A stretch of 64,000 nucleotides of DNA, taken from NCBI RefSeq assembly GCF_000685275.1, contig NZ_ARYK01000002.1:124001-188000 (forward strand), given 5' to 3'. This document shows, in pieces, positions 48,569-58,751 of this stretch. Position 1 is the stretch's first letter. Each line of letters starts with the position of its first letter. Made by a program: the position numbers and the translations under genes. The notes beneath the pieces are model-generated. The model saw only the letters and a program-made list of their open reading frames with translations. It did not search any database and had not been told where the DNA came from. This DNA is from Hyphomonas johnsonii MHS-2. Its GTDB lineage: Bacteria > Pseudomonadota > Alphaproteobacteria > Caulobacterales > Hyphomonadaceae.

Positions 48569-51466
48569 TCAGTGTGTGCCTTCGGACGCCTGCTCCTGGA
48601 TGACGTCGCCGTGGATATCCAGACGTGTCACATCCCCCCCAGCAAACGCCTTGACCGGCTCGATCTGCGTCGCACCGTCACCGACGACCACATAGGTCAT
48701 GCTGGGTTCGCTCAGATAGTCGCCGATGATGCGCCTGTACTCTTCGAGTGGCATGGCCAGCAGTTCCCGCTGATCGTCCTCCACGAACGTCATGCTCCTT
48801 CCGAACTTGCTTATGGAATGCAGGATGCCAAGCTTTTCACTGAGGCTTTCGAACGCCAGCGTATTCTGCTTCACGATCTTCTGGCGTGTCAGCTCAACGG
48901 CGGCGTCGTCAAAGTCCGGCCCGTAATTGGTCAGGATGTCCCGGATGACGTCGAGCGACGCGCCCGTGGCGTTGGCGCGCACGCTGGTTGCGGCCCGGAA
49001 GGGTTGGGGCACCCTGCCCTCGCCAACACTCGAATAGGCGCCATAAGTGTAACCCTTTTCAATACGCAGGACCTGAGCCAGGTCGCCGCTGATTCCACCG
49101 CCCAGCTTCTCGTTTGCAAAGCTCAGCTTGTTGAAATCGGCGTCTGTGGCAGACACAGCCAACTGGCCGATGATCAGGACGCTCTGTTTGCTGCCGGGAA
49201 CATCGATGAAGAAGGCCTTGCCCGCATTCACCTGCTCGGGAACCTCGAAGGATGGCAGCGACGTGGCATCCGGAGACAGGTTCGCGGCAATCCCGCTCAG
49301 GGCGCTCACGGCCCGGTCCCTGGAAATGTCACCGGCCACGTGCATCCGCACATTGGTTCCGAGCATCTTGCCGAAATAGGCCTTGAGGTCATCCAGTCCG
49401 ATGTTCTGCACCGACTCGGTAGTACCTTCATCCGGTCTGCCTGACGGATGGTCCGGTCCATAGATCAATTTGCTGAAGGCAAGGCCTGCTATCACGCTCG
49501 GATTTGCCTCGCGCCCCTTGATCTCAGTCAAGGCCGCGGCCTTCTCACGCTCAAAGTCTGCCGAATCCCACCGTGGCTGGGTGAGCATCTCATTTATCAG
49601 CGCGACGGTCGGTTCGAAATTACGGGCAAGCGCGGTCGCACTGATAGTTACCTCGTCGGATGTTGCCGCCACCCTGATGCCCGACCCGAGCAACCCGATT
49701 GCTTGCTCGAGTTCGGCAGCCGTCCGTGTCGCGGTGCCCTCATTCATCAATCCGGCGACAAGGTTTGCGGTACCGCCTTTGCCATCCGGATCGAGCCACG
49801 CGCCCGCATCAAAGACGATGTCAAAGCTGACCAGCGGCAACTCGTCATTCTGGATGCCGAGAAGTGTGACATCATTTTCGAGTTCAGCCTGCCAGATGTC
49901 CGGCATCTTGATGAGCGGCAGGTCGCCAAAGGGAGGTTCAGATCGGTCGTACTTGCTCGGCGTCTTGTCATAAACCGCTTCGGCGCCCTGGCTGACCTCT
50001 TCACTCGCGACATCCGTCTTGACCTCTTCGATCCAGACTGTCGCAAGCGCCGCACCGTCCAGTGCCAGGTCTGCTTCGCCCTCCGGAACAAAGCTGGTCA
50101 TGATGGACGGTTGGCCTTTGATATATTTCTCATAGACGGCCATGACGTCTTCCGCCGTGACTGCTCGCAGCAGATCGGCAGACTTGATCGCGAAGGCCGG
50201 GTCGCCGGCAAACTCGTTATCACTCGCAATCTGGTTTGCCTTGCCCAGCACGGTCGACAGGCCGGCGTACAAGGTCGTCTCCTGCTCGGCCTTGATCCGC
50301 TTGAGGTCTGTTTCGTCCACGCCGTCCTGTTCGAAAGTGACAAATGCCGCGTCTATCGCGGCCTTGACGTCATCGAGGTCTGTACCGGCATTCGCCCGCA
50401 CCTGGAGAACGAACTCGCCCGCCAGTTCCATGCTGTTATTGTAGCTGGTGATATCGGGGGCCAGTTTCCGTTCATCGACAATTTCACGATACAGGGGCGA
50501 ATTCTTGGTGCCGGCGATGAGACGCGCCAGAACGTTCAATGCCTGCTCATCGGCATTGTAGGCCTCGACGGTGGGAAAGGTGATACGCAGCTCCGGCAGT
50601 GTGGCGAAATTGTCTTCGAAAAAGAGCGACCTGTCTCCCTCGAGGGTCACCGGCATCGCCGTGCGTGATTCGACCTCCGGACCTTTCCGTATCTCACCGA
50701 ACCATTGCTCGACGCTGGCCCTGGTCTGCGCAATGTCGATATCACCCACGATTGCCAGCGTGGCATTGCCGGCGCCGTAGTAGCGTTCGTAAAACGCCTT
50801 GAGGTCGTCGAGAGTCGCAGCCTGCAGGTCGGGCAGCTGGCCAATCACGGTCCAGTTATAGGGATGCCCTTCCGGGTACAGCGCCTTGCGGATTACTTCC
50901 TGCGTATAGCCGTAGGGGGCATTGTCGACGCGCTGGCGCTTTTCGTTCTTTACCACCTGCTTCTCGCGCTCAAGCGCTTCCTGCGTCACGGTATTGATCA
51001 TGTAACCAAGCCGGTCGCTGTCGATCCAGAGTATCTTGTCGAACGCGTCTTTCGGCACGACCTCGTAATAGATCGTGCCGTCGCTCCATGTGCCGCCGTT
51101 TCGCTCTCCGCCCCAATCCGGAATGGCCTTGCGGTTCCAGCCGCGCGGCACGTTTTCGGAATCGTTGAACGCCATATGTTCGAAGAAATGAGCAAACCCG
51201 GTGCGCCCCGGTTCCTCCCGGTTGCTGCCAACGTGCACGACCGTCGAGAAGGCAACGATTGGATCGGAGCGATCAACGACCAGAACGACGTCCAGTCCGT
51301 TGTCCAGGGTGAATTTCTCGTAGTCGAGGGTTGGCGCACCTGCGGCCACCGCCGGTTCGGCTGGGGCGGCTTCGGCGGCGAGGGTATCGGATGGGGTGGG
51401 TGGGGTATTGGTACACGCGCCCATAAGAATGGCGGCACCAAGTGTTGCGATTGCGAACCGTTTCAT
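48569..51466 (-). CDS. Periplasmic M16 family zinc metallopeptidase (lipoprotein-like)
   Basis: A 965-residue pitrilysin-type peptidase. The N-terminal signal ends in a lipobox-like MGAC (Cys18). The inverted zinc motif HFFEH is at 93-97, with the third ligand expected near the ALEREKQVVKNE region. The second half is the inactive M16 repeat. Such large two-copy proteins degrade peptides in the periplasm. The low-complexity Ala/Pro linker (19-46) fits a membrane tether. The frame is open 15 codons upstream. Confidence 0.9.
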   Translation of the reverse strand: MKRFAIATLGAAILMGACTNTPPTPSDTLAAEAAPAEPAVAAGAPTLDYEKFTLDNGLDVVLVVDRSDPIVAFSTVVHVGSNREEPGRTGFAHFFEHMAFNDSENVPRGWNRKAIPDWGGERNGGTWSDGTIYYEVVPKDAFDKILWIDSDRLGYMINTVTQEALEREKQVVKNEKRQRVDNAPYGYTQEVIRKALYPEGHPYNWTVIGQLPDLQAATLDDLKAFYERYYGAGNATLAIVGDIDIAQTRASVEQWFGEIRKGPEVESRTAMPVTLEGDRSLFFEDNFATLPELRITFPTVEAYNADEQALNVLARLIAGTKNSPLYREIVDERKLAPDITSYNNSMELAGEFVLQVRANAGTDLDDVKAAIDAAFVTFEQDGVDETDLKRIKAEQETTLYAGLSTVLGKANQIASDNEFAGDPAFAIKSADLLRAVTAEDVMAVYEKYIKGQPSIMTSFVPEGEADLALDGAALATVWIEEVKTDVASEEVSQGAEAVYDKTPSKYDRSEPPFGDLPLIKMPDIWQAELENDVTLLGIQNDELPLVSFDIVFDAGAWLDPDGKGGTANLVAGLMNEGTATRTAAELEQAIGLLGSGIRVAATSDEVTISATALARNFEPTVALINEMLTQPRWDSADFEREKAAALTEIKGREANPSVIAGLAFSKLIYGPDHPSGRPDEGTTESVQNIGLDDLKAYFGKMLGTNVRMHVAGDISRDRAVSALSGIAANLSPDATSLPSFEVPEQVNAGKAFFIDVPGSKQSVLIIGQLAVSATDADFNKLSFANEKLGGGISGDLAQVLRIEKGYTYGAYSSVGEGRVPQPFRAATSVRANATGASLDVIRDILTNYGPDFDDAAVELTRQKIVKQNTLAFESLSEKLGILHSISKFGRSMTFVEDDQRELLAMPLEEYRRIIGDYLSEPSMTYVVVGDGATQIEPVKAFAGGDVTRLDIHGDVIQEQASEGTH

Positions 51467-51606
51467 GAACTCATCCCCCTCGCCCGCCAGGCAGAGCACG
51501 CCCGGCCTCAAGCACGTGTTTCGAGTTTAGCAGTTTGACGATCGATGTCACGGTTCGCCGCCGCGACGGCGATGACGGATCCGGCGGCGCACAGCACCTG
51601 CCGCAC

Positions 51607-52782
51607 CTAGCGTTCGAGGTATGCCGCCGTGGCCATACCGCCAGCCGTACACACGCCGACGATTGCCTTGCCACCGCCGCGCCGACCGAGTTCCATCAAG
51701 GTGGATCCGACATAGCGCACGCCGCTCATGCCGTAGGGATGCCCAAGCGCGATTGCGCCGCCGTTGACGTTTGTTGTCTCCCAGGGAGTCTCGAGTTCGG
51801 CCTGATTGTAGAGCGTCGTGACAGCGTAAGCCTCGTGGAGTTCCCACAAGTCGATCGCGTCCATGGTGAGGGCATGGCGCTGCATCAATTTGCGGATAGC
51901 CGGAGCAATGGCGATGCTCATTTCCTCGGGCGCCACACCACTCAACTGCATGCCGCGAAACAGGCCGAGGATCGGCAGCCCGCGCTGCGCCGCCAGGTCT
52001 GCGTCCATCATTACCAGCGCGGCAGCGCCATCAGACAGTTGCGACGCGTTACCGGCCGTTGTGGTACCGCCCTCGTAGACCGGGGGCAATGACGCCAGCC
52101 CTTCGAGCGTGGTGCCGGGCCGCGGGCCTTCGTCCCGCTCAAGGGTGATTTCTTCAAGACGGGTTTGCTTCGTCTCCTTGTCGGTCACGCTTTTCATTGT
52201 CGTGATCGGGACAATTTCCTCGGCAAATTTGCCTGCCAGGGACGCCGCCTCGACCCGCTGCTGACTGCCGACGACGTAGGCGTCCTGCGCTTCCCGGGTG
52301 ATTCCGTATTTCTGCGACACGAAATCGGCTGTCTGGTTCATCGTCCACCAGACCGCCGGCATTTTCAGCTGCAGCGGCTCGTAGAAGAACCCGTTGAAGT
52401 TCATGTTGAACTGGACAAGGCTGATGCTTTCCACACCACCCGCAATTCCGGCCTGAATTTCTCCGGTGGCTATCCTGCTGGCGATCATCGACGCGGCGGT
52501 GATACCCGAGCCGCAATACCGGTTGATCGTGACACCCGGCACACCCACGCCGAGGCCGGCGGCAAGCGCAGCATTGCGGGCGACATTGTGCCCCGTCGCA
52601 CCTTCCGGTAGGCCGCAGCCGAGCACCACGTCCTCTATCTCGCCGGCATCAACCTGCGCCCGTTCCAGCGCGTGAGTCAGGACATGCGCTGCCAGCGGGA
52701 TACCGTGGGTCTGGTTGAGCGCGCCGCGTTTGGCTTTTGCAATCGCTGTACGACAATACCCGATGACGGCGACGTCCTTCAT
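51607..52782 (-). CDS. Acetyl-CoA acyltransferase (thiolase)
   Basis: A 391-residue thiolase with nucleophile Cys90 (NRYCGSG), LHEAYAV, GHPYGMSG and the C-terminal acid/base Cys in GVCTAGGMA. It would cleave 3-ketoacyl-CoA in beta-oxidation or condense acetyl-CoA. HEAYA replaces the commoner NEAFA, as in a subset of degradative thiolases. GGAGAA supports ATG 52782; an upstream in-frame start would add 42 poorly conserved residues. No fadB-like partner is adjacent. Confidence 0.9.
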   Translation of the reverse strand: MKDVAVIGYCRTAIAKAKRGALNQTHGIPLAAHVLTHALERAQVDAGEIEDVVLGCGLPEGATGHNVARNAALAAGLGVGVPGVTINRYCGSGITAASMIASRIATGEIQAGIAGGVESISLVQFNMNFNGFFYEPLQLKMPAVWWTMNQTADFVSQKYGITREAQDAYVVGSQQRVEAASLAGKFAEEIVPITTMKSVTDKETKQTRLEEITLERDEGPRPGTTLEGLASLPPVYEGGTTTAGNASQLSDGAAALVMMDADLAAQRGLPILGLFRGMQLSGVAPEEMSIAIAPAIRKLMQRHALTMDAIDLWELHEAYAVTTLYNQAELETPWETTNVNGGAIALGHPYGMSGVRYVGSTLMELGRRGGGKAIVGVCTAGGMATAAYLER

Positions 52783-52972
52783 GCCATTCTCCACTGATGA
52801 TCCGCGCCAGCCTGGCGCGATTGTGTACCCGGAAAAGCCAGTCTTCCAGCGATGCCGGCCGTAATTGCCGGATCCCGCATGGGATTGAGATGATAACGTA
52901 TCCGGCAAAGTGCAAGATCGCCATCAAGGTCACATTTGCGTTTGCCCCATACAGGTGGCTGAGCAGAAATGC

Positions 52973-53446
52973 TCAGGCAACCAGCGGTGCAGCGACTGCG
53001 TTCAGGACCGAAACAGCGTCAGCCGGGTCCAGCCGGACCTGCAGCCCGCGTTGGCCGCCATTGATGTAGACCAGATCATGCTCCAGGGCCTGCATCTCGA
53101 TCACGGTCTGAATGGCGCGTTTCTGGCCAAAGGGGCTGATGCCACCAACCTTGTAGCCGGTTATCCGTTCGGCATCTGCGGGGGTCATCATCTGCGCCGC
53201 CTTGCTGCCAAGCGCCGCTGCCAGCCGCTTCATCGAGACTTCGTGATCCGACGGAATGATTGCACAGGCGGGCTTGCCGTCAACCAGCACCATAAGGGTC
53301 TTGAGGACGCGATCAGGCGCCGCGCCAAGCGCTTCAGCAGCCTGCATCCCGATCCGCTCGGCAGTGGGATCGTAGGCATAGGTGTGAACGCTGAAGGCAA
53401 CACCTGCCTTCGCGAGCAGTTGGGTGGCGCGTGTGACTTTCGACAT
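52973..53446 (-). CDS. ybaK: Cys-tRNA(Pro) deacylase YbaK/EbsC
   Basis: A 157-residue YbaK-type editing domain, with the conserved VLKTLMVLVDGKPACAIIPS (core KTLMVLVDG) and KVGGISPFGQK motifs. It hydrolyses Cys-tRNA(Pro) formed by ProRS. The length is as expected. It lies 28 bp after the unknown five-gene operon on the same strand, so it may be read through. Confidence 0.93.
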   Translation of the reverse strand: MSKVTRATQLLAKAGVAFSVHTYAYDPTAERIGMQAAEALGAAPDRVLKTLMVLVDGKPACAIIPSDHEVSMKRLAAALGSKAAQMMTPADAERITGYKVGGISPFGQKRAIQTVIEMQALEHDLVYINGGQRGLQVRLDPADAVSVLNAVAAPLVA

Positions 53447-53474
53447 GGCCCTGTCTCAACACAGCAAGATCAGG

Positions 53475-54848
53475 CTATTTGCAATCGACTTCGACATTGT
53501 CGTGCTCGACTGAAATCATCTCACGCCCGCTCTCATAGATTTCCGGGATCATAAGGGCCTTCAGTTCGCAAATGTTGAATTGCTCGGGCGAAAACATGGA
53601 GACATTCCGGCGCGCCTGGCGGGCAACCTCTACCTCTCCCACTTTTTCAGCGGACAGGGCCCGGACAAGTTCGTTCCATGCAAACAGTCCGGTCTTTTCA
53701 ATCTTCTGGGCATGGTCAAACGCGCCCTGGAAGTCCTGATCGCGCAGGTAGGTGAAACTCTTGTTCTCGCCTGACCCACTCTGCTGGTTTTCCGTTTCAC
53801 CCAGCTTGACCCGCAACGCAATCGCCTGATCAAGGCAGGCGCGAGTCAGCTTCATCAGGGCGGACCCCTCGCCGGTCTCGCGTACTTCGCACACCCGTTC
53901 GGCCAGCGCGCGCGCCGCGTCCACATCCGCATCCGCCGGCAAGTCGGCGGTCGTGATCAGCACAGTTCCCAGGCCGTGAAAGGCGTTCATCTGCAGGGTC
54001 TGCTCCGAGCGATCGGGCGTATCGTCGGTTTCCGGATCGACCTTGTTCAGGGCCAGCGAATAGTCATTCAATGCGTCGCGTGTCCGGCCCATCTTGCGGT
54101 TGCATTGGGCGCGCCAGTAGAGCGGCTGGAGCCCCAGTTCGGCATCGTCGCCGATCTTGCCCACCAGGTCGCTGACTTTCTGGCAGGCTTCCACGCTGTA
54201 GCTCGAGCGCGTCGACGCCGCGTCGATGAAGCTGATCCAGGCAAGGCCGGTCTGCGCCAACTGTCGCAAGTCCGGGTCAGCCGACGCGGATACGAAGGCC
54301 TCTTGTGCTGCCTGCAGCGATGCCGGAAGGCCCACGGACTTGTCCTGAATCGCGCTGCCGCTGCGGTCCCAGGCGAGCAGTCCGGCGGTGCCTTTGACGA
54401 GCTGGCCTTGCGGATCGGTCCCGGCCTTCTTCGCCCTGGCTTCGATCAGGTGTTCATCTGCCAGTGAATGGCGGCCGCGTTGCAGATAGGCGACAACCAC
54501 CGGAAGAACCTCCGCTGACGTCTCCCGTCCCGCTGCCGTTGTGTAGATCTGGCGGATTTCCTCGTATGCCCGCCGGATATCGAGGTCCTGCCCGGCAGCC
54601 CGGTTCTTCTGCTGGTCAATATCCCGGCGCATCTTGAACGCGGCCTTCTCCAGCCGGACTGAATCTTCGGTCAGGGTCCTGGATTTTACCGACAGGTCCT
54701 CGGCGACGACATAATAATAGTAACCCAATGCCGCAGACATCGCGACGACGAGCACGAGCGTCGTGATCCCGACGACCAGTATGCGCCGCAAACCACGCTG
54801 TTCTCGCGAGACGAGCTCGATCAGTTGCCGTTCGGCTGAATCCGACAT
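53475..54848 (-). CDS. Membrane-anchored hypothetical protein with coiled coil and TPR-like repeats (operon gene 5)
   Basis: A 457-residue protein. Residues 1-20 are charged and cytoplasmic, followed by a membrane helix (ILVVGITTLVLVVAMSAALG, ~22-42), a predicted coiled coil (~48-85) and a helical, TPR-like region (e.g. YWRAQCNRKMGRTRDALNDY) to the end. The bulk is predicted periplasmic. Five or so cysteines lie in the second half. No family is recognised. It starts 10 bp after the previous gene's stop with a good AGGAAA, so it is in the operon. Confidence 0.78.
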   Translation of the reverse strand: MSDSAERQLIELVSREQRGLRRILVVGITTLVLVVAMSAALGYYYYVVAEDLSVKSRTLTEDSVRLEKAAFKMRRDIDQQKNRAAGQDLDIRRAYEEIRQIYTTAAGRETSAEVLPVVVAYLQRGRHSLADEHLIEARAKKAGTDPQGQLVKGTAGLLAWDRSGSAIQDKSVGLPASLQAAQEAFVSASADPDLRQLAQTGLAWISFIDAASTRSSYSVEACQKVSDLVGKIGDDAELGLQPLYWRAQCNRKMGRTRDALNDYSLALNKVDPETDDTPDRSEQTLQMNAFHGLGTVLITTADLPADADVDAARALAERVCEVRETGEGSALMKLTRACLDQAIALRVKLGETENQQSGSGENKSFTYLRDQDFQGAFDHAQKIEKTGLFAWNELVRALSAEKVGEVEVARQARRNVSMFSPEQFNICELKALMIPEIYESGREMISVEHDNVEVDCK

Positions 54849-54858
54849 GGTGCTTTTC

Positions 54859-55290
54859 CTAAGCTAGTACTGAACCGACCATGTCCAGGAGAAGGCTGCG
54901 CTTTTTCTTGCTCGCGCATTGGAGTTCGCGGACGAACCCTTCGAACAACTGGTATTTCCGGGCCTGCGCTGCATAAAGCGACCGGTCTATCGAATTGATG
55001 CAATTGTGGGCGGCGCACCAGCTCGCAAAAAAGCCGATCATCGCCGCCGAGAGGGGCGCCAGAACCTGAAGGATCATCGGCGATGCCTTTTCACCGCCGC
55101 TGCTGACGCTGGAAATGAACGAGAACCCGATCACTCCCATTGCGCCAACGAGCAGCAGGAAGCTGAACACGAACATGCCGAAACAGATCGACCGGATGTG
55201 GCAATGCCCCTTGCGCTCGTTCTCCAGGATCGTAGCGAGAACCTGAAGGTCCTCCTGAGCTGAATTGTCGATGGCAGAGTTCGAATTCAT
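54859..55290 (-). CDS. Small two-helix membrane protein of unknown function (operon gene 4)
   Basis: A 143-residue protein with membrane helices near residues 36-59 (FGMFVFSFLLLVGAMGVIGF) and 73-92, short loops, a cytoplasmic N-terminus and a C-terminal basic KKKR segment. Cys30, 36 and 91-96 lie close to the helices. No homologous family is recognised. It could be a scaffold or channel-like subunit of the same complex as its neighbours. Confidence 0.72.
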   Translation of the reverse strand: MNSNSAIDNSAQEDLQVLATILENERKGHCHIRSICFGMFVFSFLLLVGAMGVIGFSFISSVSSGGEKASPMILQVLAPLSAAMIGFFASWCAAHNCINSIDRSLYAAQARKYQLFEGFVRELQCASKKKRSLLLDMVGSVLA

Positions 55291-55418
55291 CTTCCTTCAC
55301 CCAATCGGATCGAAACACAATTGCCCTTACCGGTTCGCAGGAGGCGGCAGGAATGCCCGCAATCCCCTCCTGCACAATATCGCTACCCTGTTTCGGCCTG
55401 TTCTGTTCGACGCCTCCG

Positions 55419-55910
55419 TCAGTACCGGTTCTTCAGCATCACAACCGTCAGCACCTGCTTGGCCTTGTCGGCATCCAGGCGAAGCATTGACGTGATGCGA
55501 TTGAGGAAATCGGCTTCGGACTGGCGCAGTTCGCCATCAGCCAGAACAATATCCACGCAATGCGCGAAGACGGACAGCCGCATGTCAACGGGAATCGAGC
55601 TGCAGGCTTCTGCCAGCCCGTTTGGACGGGAGTGAAGCCGCTCGTTCACGGTCGCGTTGACCTTGGCCAGTTCGGACTGGTCGAGCCTTTTCATGGTACG
55701 GGACCGCATGACCAGCGCCGCGATTTCCTGCTTTTCCTCGGCTGCGAGCTCGCCATCGGCGAATGCGGCCGACAGGATCAGGCACATGTAGGCTTCGGGA
55801 ATGTTCCAGTCAGTGTTCGACTGGAAGTCACGGGCAATCTCATCCAGGTCGAGCGGTGTCGTGGCCTTCTCGGTCGTCGTGGGAGTGAAGATGATTTGTA
55901 CATCGCTCAT
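55419..55910 (-). CDS. TerB-like (tellurite resistance fold) cytoplasmic protein (operon gene 3)
   Basis: A 163-residue all-helical protein with two matching acidic motifs, FADGELAAEEKQEI and LADGELRQSEADFL, as in TerB/DjlA-N domains where they may bind metal. TerB proteins are scaffold modules in stress and membrane-linked complexes. The ATG at 55910 is preferred because AGGA lies upstream; an ATG 11 codons earlier is possible. It is the only recognisable domain in this operon. There are no other ter genes nearby. Confidence 0.75.
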   Translation of the reverse strand: MSDVQIIFTPTTTEKATTPLDLDEIARDFQSNTDWNIPEAYMCLILSAAFADGELAAEEKQEIAALVMRSRTMKRLDQSELAKVNATVNERLHSRPNGLAEACSSIPVDMRLSVFAHCVDIVLADGELRQSEADFLNRITSMLRLDADKAKQVLTVVMLKNRY

Positions 55911-55972
55911 ATTCGTATTTCCTGATTGTTGCGATTCGGTCATTGCTCGAATGATCCTTCCTGCTTGTTCTG

Positions 55973-56596
55973 CTAAGGCCGTGGCGTGCCCGAAATCGTG
56001 CCTGTTGTCGGCTTGGGCGGGAGCGGGCGATTGCCAATCACCTTCACCTTGTGTGCCTTGAGGCCATCGACATGTTTCTGGAGAATTTCAATCGCCTGAT
56101 CGTCCCACGTGTCGGGGATAGTGCGAAGGCTGACCGGAATCGCCGGGCCGCCCTTGCGCTGGCCCGCAAGCAGGTCGTTGATCTCGGTTGTGAGGGCCGC
56201 GCTTTCTGACACCAGACGCCCGATATCCTTGTCAAACATGGACTGGCTGTCGGTCACGGTCGTGACTTCAACCTTGAGGGCGTCGCGCTCGGTCGTGAGC
56301 GCGGCGATCTGTGCGTTCAGGCCAGCGATCTCGCCGGCAGTGTCATCGGTCTTCATGCCTTCGATCTGCTGGCGCATCTCTTCGACCTGGCCGGAACTCT
56401 GGTAGACCATGTAGCCAAGCCCTGCACACGGCACGAGCATGAAAAGGAAGATGATCGCGGGCAGGACGGACCCACCCCGTTTTTGTGAATACTGCGCATC
56501 AATGACGGGTGGCTGTGGTGGGGAAAAGAGCGTCCGTTCCTCGAATACTGTCGGCATACTGCCGTGCGAGAGACCTTCTGATTTGACGATTTCCAT
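55973..56596 (-). CDS. Single-pass membrane protein with periplasmic coiled coil (operon gene 2)
   Basis: A 207-residue protein with a cytoplasmic N-terminus (~44 residues, Pro-rich), a membrane helix (LPAIIFLFMLVPCAGLGYMVY, ~45-65), a coiled coil of heptads (~68-145) and a small C-terminal domain ending in a Pro/Thr tail. The layout resembles an inner-membrane strut reaching into the periplasm. No family is recognised. AGGAG lies 9 nt before the ATG. It is 33 bp after the secreted protein gene. Confidence 0.75.
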   Translation of the reverse strand: MEIVKSEGLSHGSMPTVFEERTLFSPPQPPVIDAQYSQKRGGSVLPAIIFLFMLVPCAGLGYMVYQSSGQVEEMRQQIEGMKTDDTAGEIAGLNAQIAALTTERDALKVEVTTVTDSQSMFDKDIGRLVSESAALTTEINDLLAGQRKGGPAIPVSLRTIPDTWDDQAIEILQKHVDGLKAHKVKVIGNRPLPPKPTTGTISGTPRP

Positions 56597-56629
56597 TTTT
56601 GTTAACTCCTGAAAAAAAGATGCCTACCG

Positions 56630-58732
56630 CTAGCACGGCCCCAGCTGGAAGAATTTGAACTGCTTCTCCGCCTCGCCGATCTCTTCCGGTGTCAGCGGAA
56701 GGTTCAGCGATGCGCCATTGCACGCGATAGATTTGCCGCGACCGTATTCCAGCAGCGTCGTCATCGGCATGGAATCGTCGGCGCCAGGCCATTCGCTCTT
56801 GAAGACCTCGGGCTTTGCTGGCGGCACGGCCTGAGGCACGAGGCGAAGGCCCTGGATGAACGCAGTCTGCGCCTCGTCACGCAAGCCGTTGCGCTGGGAC
56901 ATCGGAGCCGTCTGCGCAACCCGCAGGAAGTACATGCCGAGCAGGAGCTGGCCGTCCGACCCGCCGATTCCCGAACACCAGCTGGCGGTTGCGGGTTTGT
57001 CCCGCGTCACCTTGAATGTCGTGATGTACGCAAGGCAGGCGGCCTTCTTGTAGCGGACTTCGCCACCATTCAGCGAGAACGCCTTCTGCGCATAATCCAC
57101 GCCACTGTCCGATGTCTGGGCCGTCGTGACCGAGAGTTTCGCGGCCTCAACCCGGCTGAGCTGATAGAAGGCTTCAGCGCGCGTTGCTTCCTGGCCTGCG
57201 GACGGCGGGCCGTTGTCTCCGCCAGTCGCCAGGATCACGTCGTGGAATGCCTTGTAGGCGGCCCCGTAATTCGCCGGCGGCTTGAGGTAGAGCTTGCCGA
57301 TTTCGATCGATGCATCGTTCATTGATGGCTGCGCGGCACGTGCGGCTTCGAGCAGGCTGAGTTTGACGCTGTGGTTCAGCGAGCCCTTCTGCAGGCGGTA
57401 GATGGCCAGGATCGCTTCAGCGATGTTGCGTCTGTCGGTGCCAGCGGAAACCATGTTCAGCTTCTGCTGGAACTGCGATGCGACGGGCAATTGCCATCCG
57501 GCGGCAATCCACTCCGGATAGGCCAGCTTTTGCCCGACATAGTTCCGGTAGGCGTCGCTGGCCTGTGCCGGTTGCGATCCTTCCAGTGCCTTGGCGAGCG
57601 CCAGTTGCGCTTCGGCATTTCCGCCACCCGCGCTTGCCGCCATCCCGTAAGCATCAATCGACGCTTGCGAGTACAGGACGACATTCGGATCGTTGGGATT
57701 GAGCTTGGCCAGTTCGGCCGACGCGATTCCGAGTGATTCACCGAGCCCCACATAGACCCCGGACAGATCCGCGCCGGATGCCTGTGTCTTGGCAGAATCG
57801 AAGGCACTTCTTGCCGACAGGCAGTTCGGCACGCGCTGGGCAGGCGTGGAAGCCGTATCGCGGCAAAGCTTCATGTAAGTGTCGCCAAGGCCCTTGTTTG
57901 CACGCCAGCTGGACGGTTTGGCTGCCAGGGCAATGCCATAATAGCGGATCGCCTGGTTGAGGGACGTGCCGCCAAGCGCGAGGTTCTCGTCAGCAGCCTT
58001 GAGCGCCAGGCGCTCCAGTGCTGCGGCTGCATCCGCCTTGCGTTCGCTGCGCTGGCTGTCGAGAACCTTGCGGAAATTGTCGAGCGCGCTGTCGAGGTCG
58101 GCAGGGTTGCCACGGCTGGCGAACAACGTTCCCCGCCGGTAGTAGAATTCGTTGTAGCGCCCGCCGTCCGACGTATTCGCCGAAGCAAAGGGGGCGACGA
58201 TATCCGCATTGGCCAAGCGGTCGATCGCCTTGTTCAGGCAGGCATCGCTGGTCGCGCAAACGGGCGTTGCGCGGAATGGCGTGGTGGTGGCGAGGCCTTC
58301 CAGCGCCGTTGCATTGTCGAGCGCCCGGTCAAAACGGAATTCCACGCGCGGCGCTTTCTGCCATCTCTTCCAGTCCCGGTTCTTGCTGAACCCCAGCGTC
58401 GCCTTGTTGTTGCTGAGAAGATCCGCATCGGGAAGTTGCCGGAATGATGCCTCGATCAGTTGCGCGGCGGCGGCATAATCAGCGGTCGAACCGGAGGGGC
58501 GGAGATAGGCTCGTGCTGCATTGTACGCTGCGATTCCGGCCTTGTAGACCTGGACGCTGCGACTGTCCGCAGTTTCCTTGCACGCCGTACTGATCTGCGT
58601 TGCAGGCGCACCGAGATCAATGCAACTCTTGGGCGCATCGGCAAAGGCTGCGGGCGCCGCAAGCGCCGACGTCAGTCCCGTGATGGCTATGATCGTCCTG
58701 ATTCGTCCCAACATTTGTCCGCAACCGACCAT
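56630..58732 (-). CDS. Large secreted TPR-like hypothetical protein (operon gene 1)
   Basis: A 700-residue protein with an N-terminal signal peptide (AITGLTSALAAPAAFA, cleavage near residue 31) and a helical-repeat body with TPR-like pairs (YYGIALAAKPSSWRANKGLGD, AEAQLALAKALEGSQ). Paired cysteines (CATSDAC, CRDTA...NC, C-terminal CNGAS...GPC) suggest periplasmic disulfides. No enzymatic motif is visible. It heads the five-gene operon; a good GAGGGGGG precedes ATG 58732 and a CtrA box lies 20 bp upstream. Confidence 0.8.
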   Translation of the reverse strand: MVGCGQMLGRIRTIIAITGLTSALAAPAAFADAPKSCIDLGAPATQISTACKETADSRSVQVYKAGIAAYNAARAYLRPSGSTADYAAAAQLIEASFRQLPDADLLSNNKATLGFSKNRDWKRWQKAPRVEFRFDRALDNATALEGLATTTPFRATPVCATSDACLNKAIDRLANADIVAPFASANTSDGGRYNEFYYRRGTLFASRGNPADLDSALDNFRKVLDSQRSERKADAAAALERLALKAADENLALGGTSLNQAIRYYGIALAAKPSSWRANKGLGDTYMKLCRDTASTPAQRVPNCLSARSAFDSAKTQASGADLSGVYVGLGESLGIASAELAKLNPNDPNVVLYSQASIDAYGMAASAGGGNAEAQLALAKALEGSQPAQASDAYRNYVGQKLAYPEWIAAGWQLPVASQFQQKLNMVSAGTDRRNIAEAILAIYRLQKGSLNHSVKLSLLEAARAAQPSMNDASIEIGKLYLKPPANYGAAYKAFHDVILATGGDNGPPSAGQEATRAEAFYQLSRVEAAKLSVTTAQTSDSGVDYAQKAFSLNGGEVRYKKAACLAYITTFKVTRDKPATASWCSGIGGSDGQLLLGMYFLRVAQTAPMSQRNGLRDEAQTAFIQGLRLVPQAVPPAKPEVFKSEWPGADDSMPMTTLLEYGRGKSIACNGASLNLPLTPEEIGEAEKQFKFFQLGPC

Positions 58733-58751
58733 GTGAGCCCCCCTCTACTGG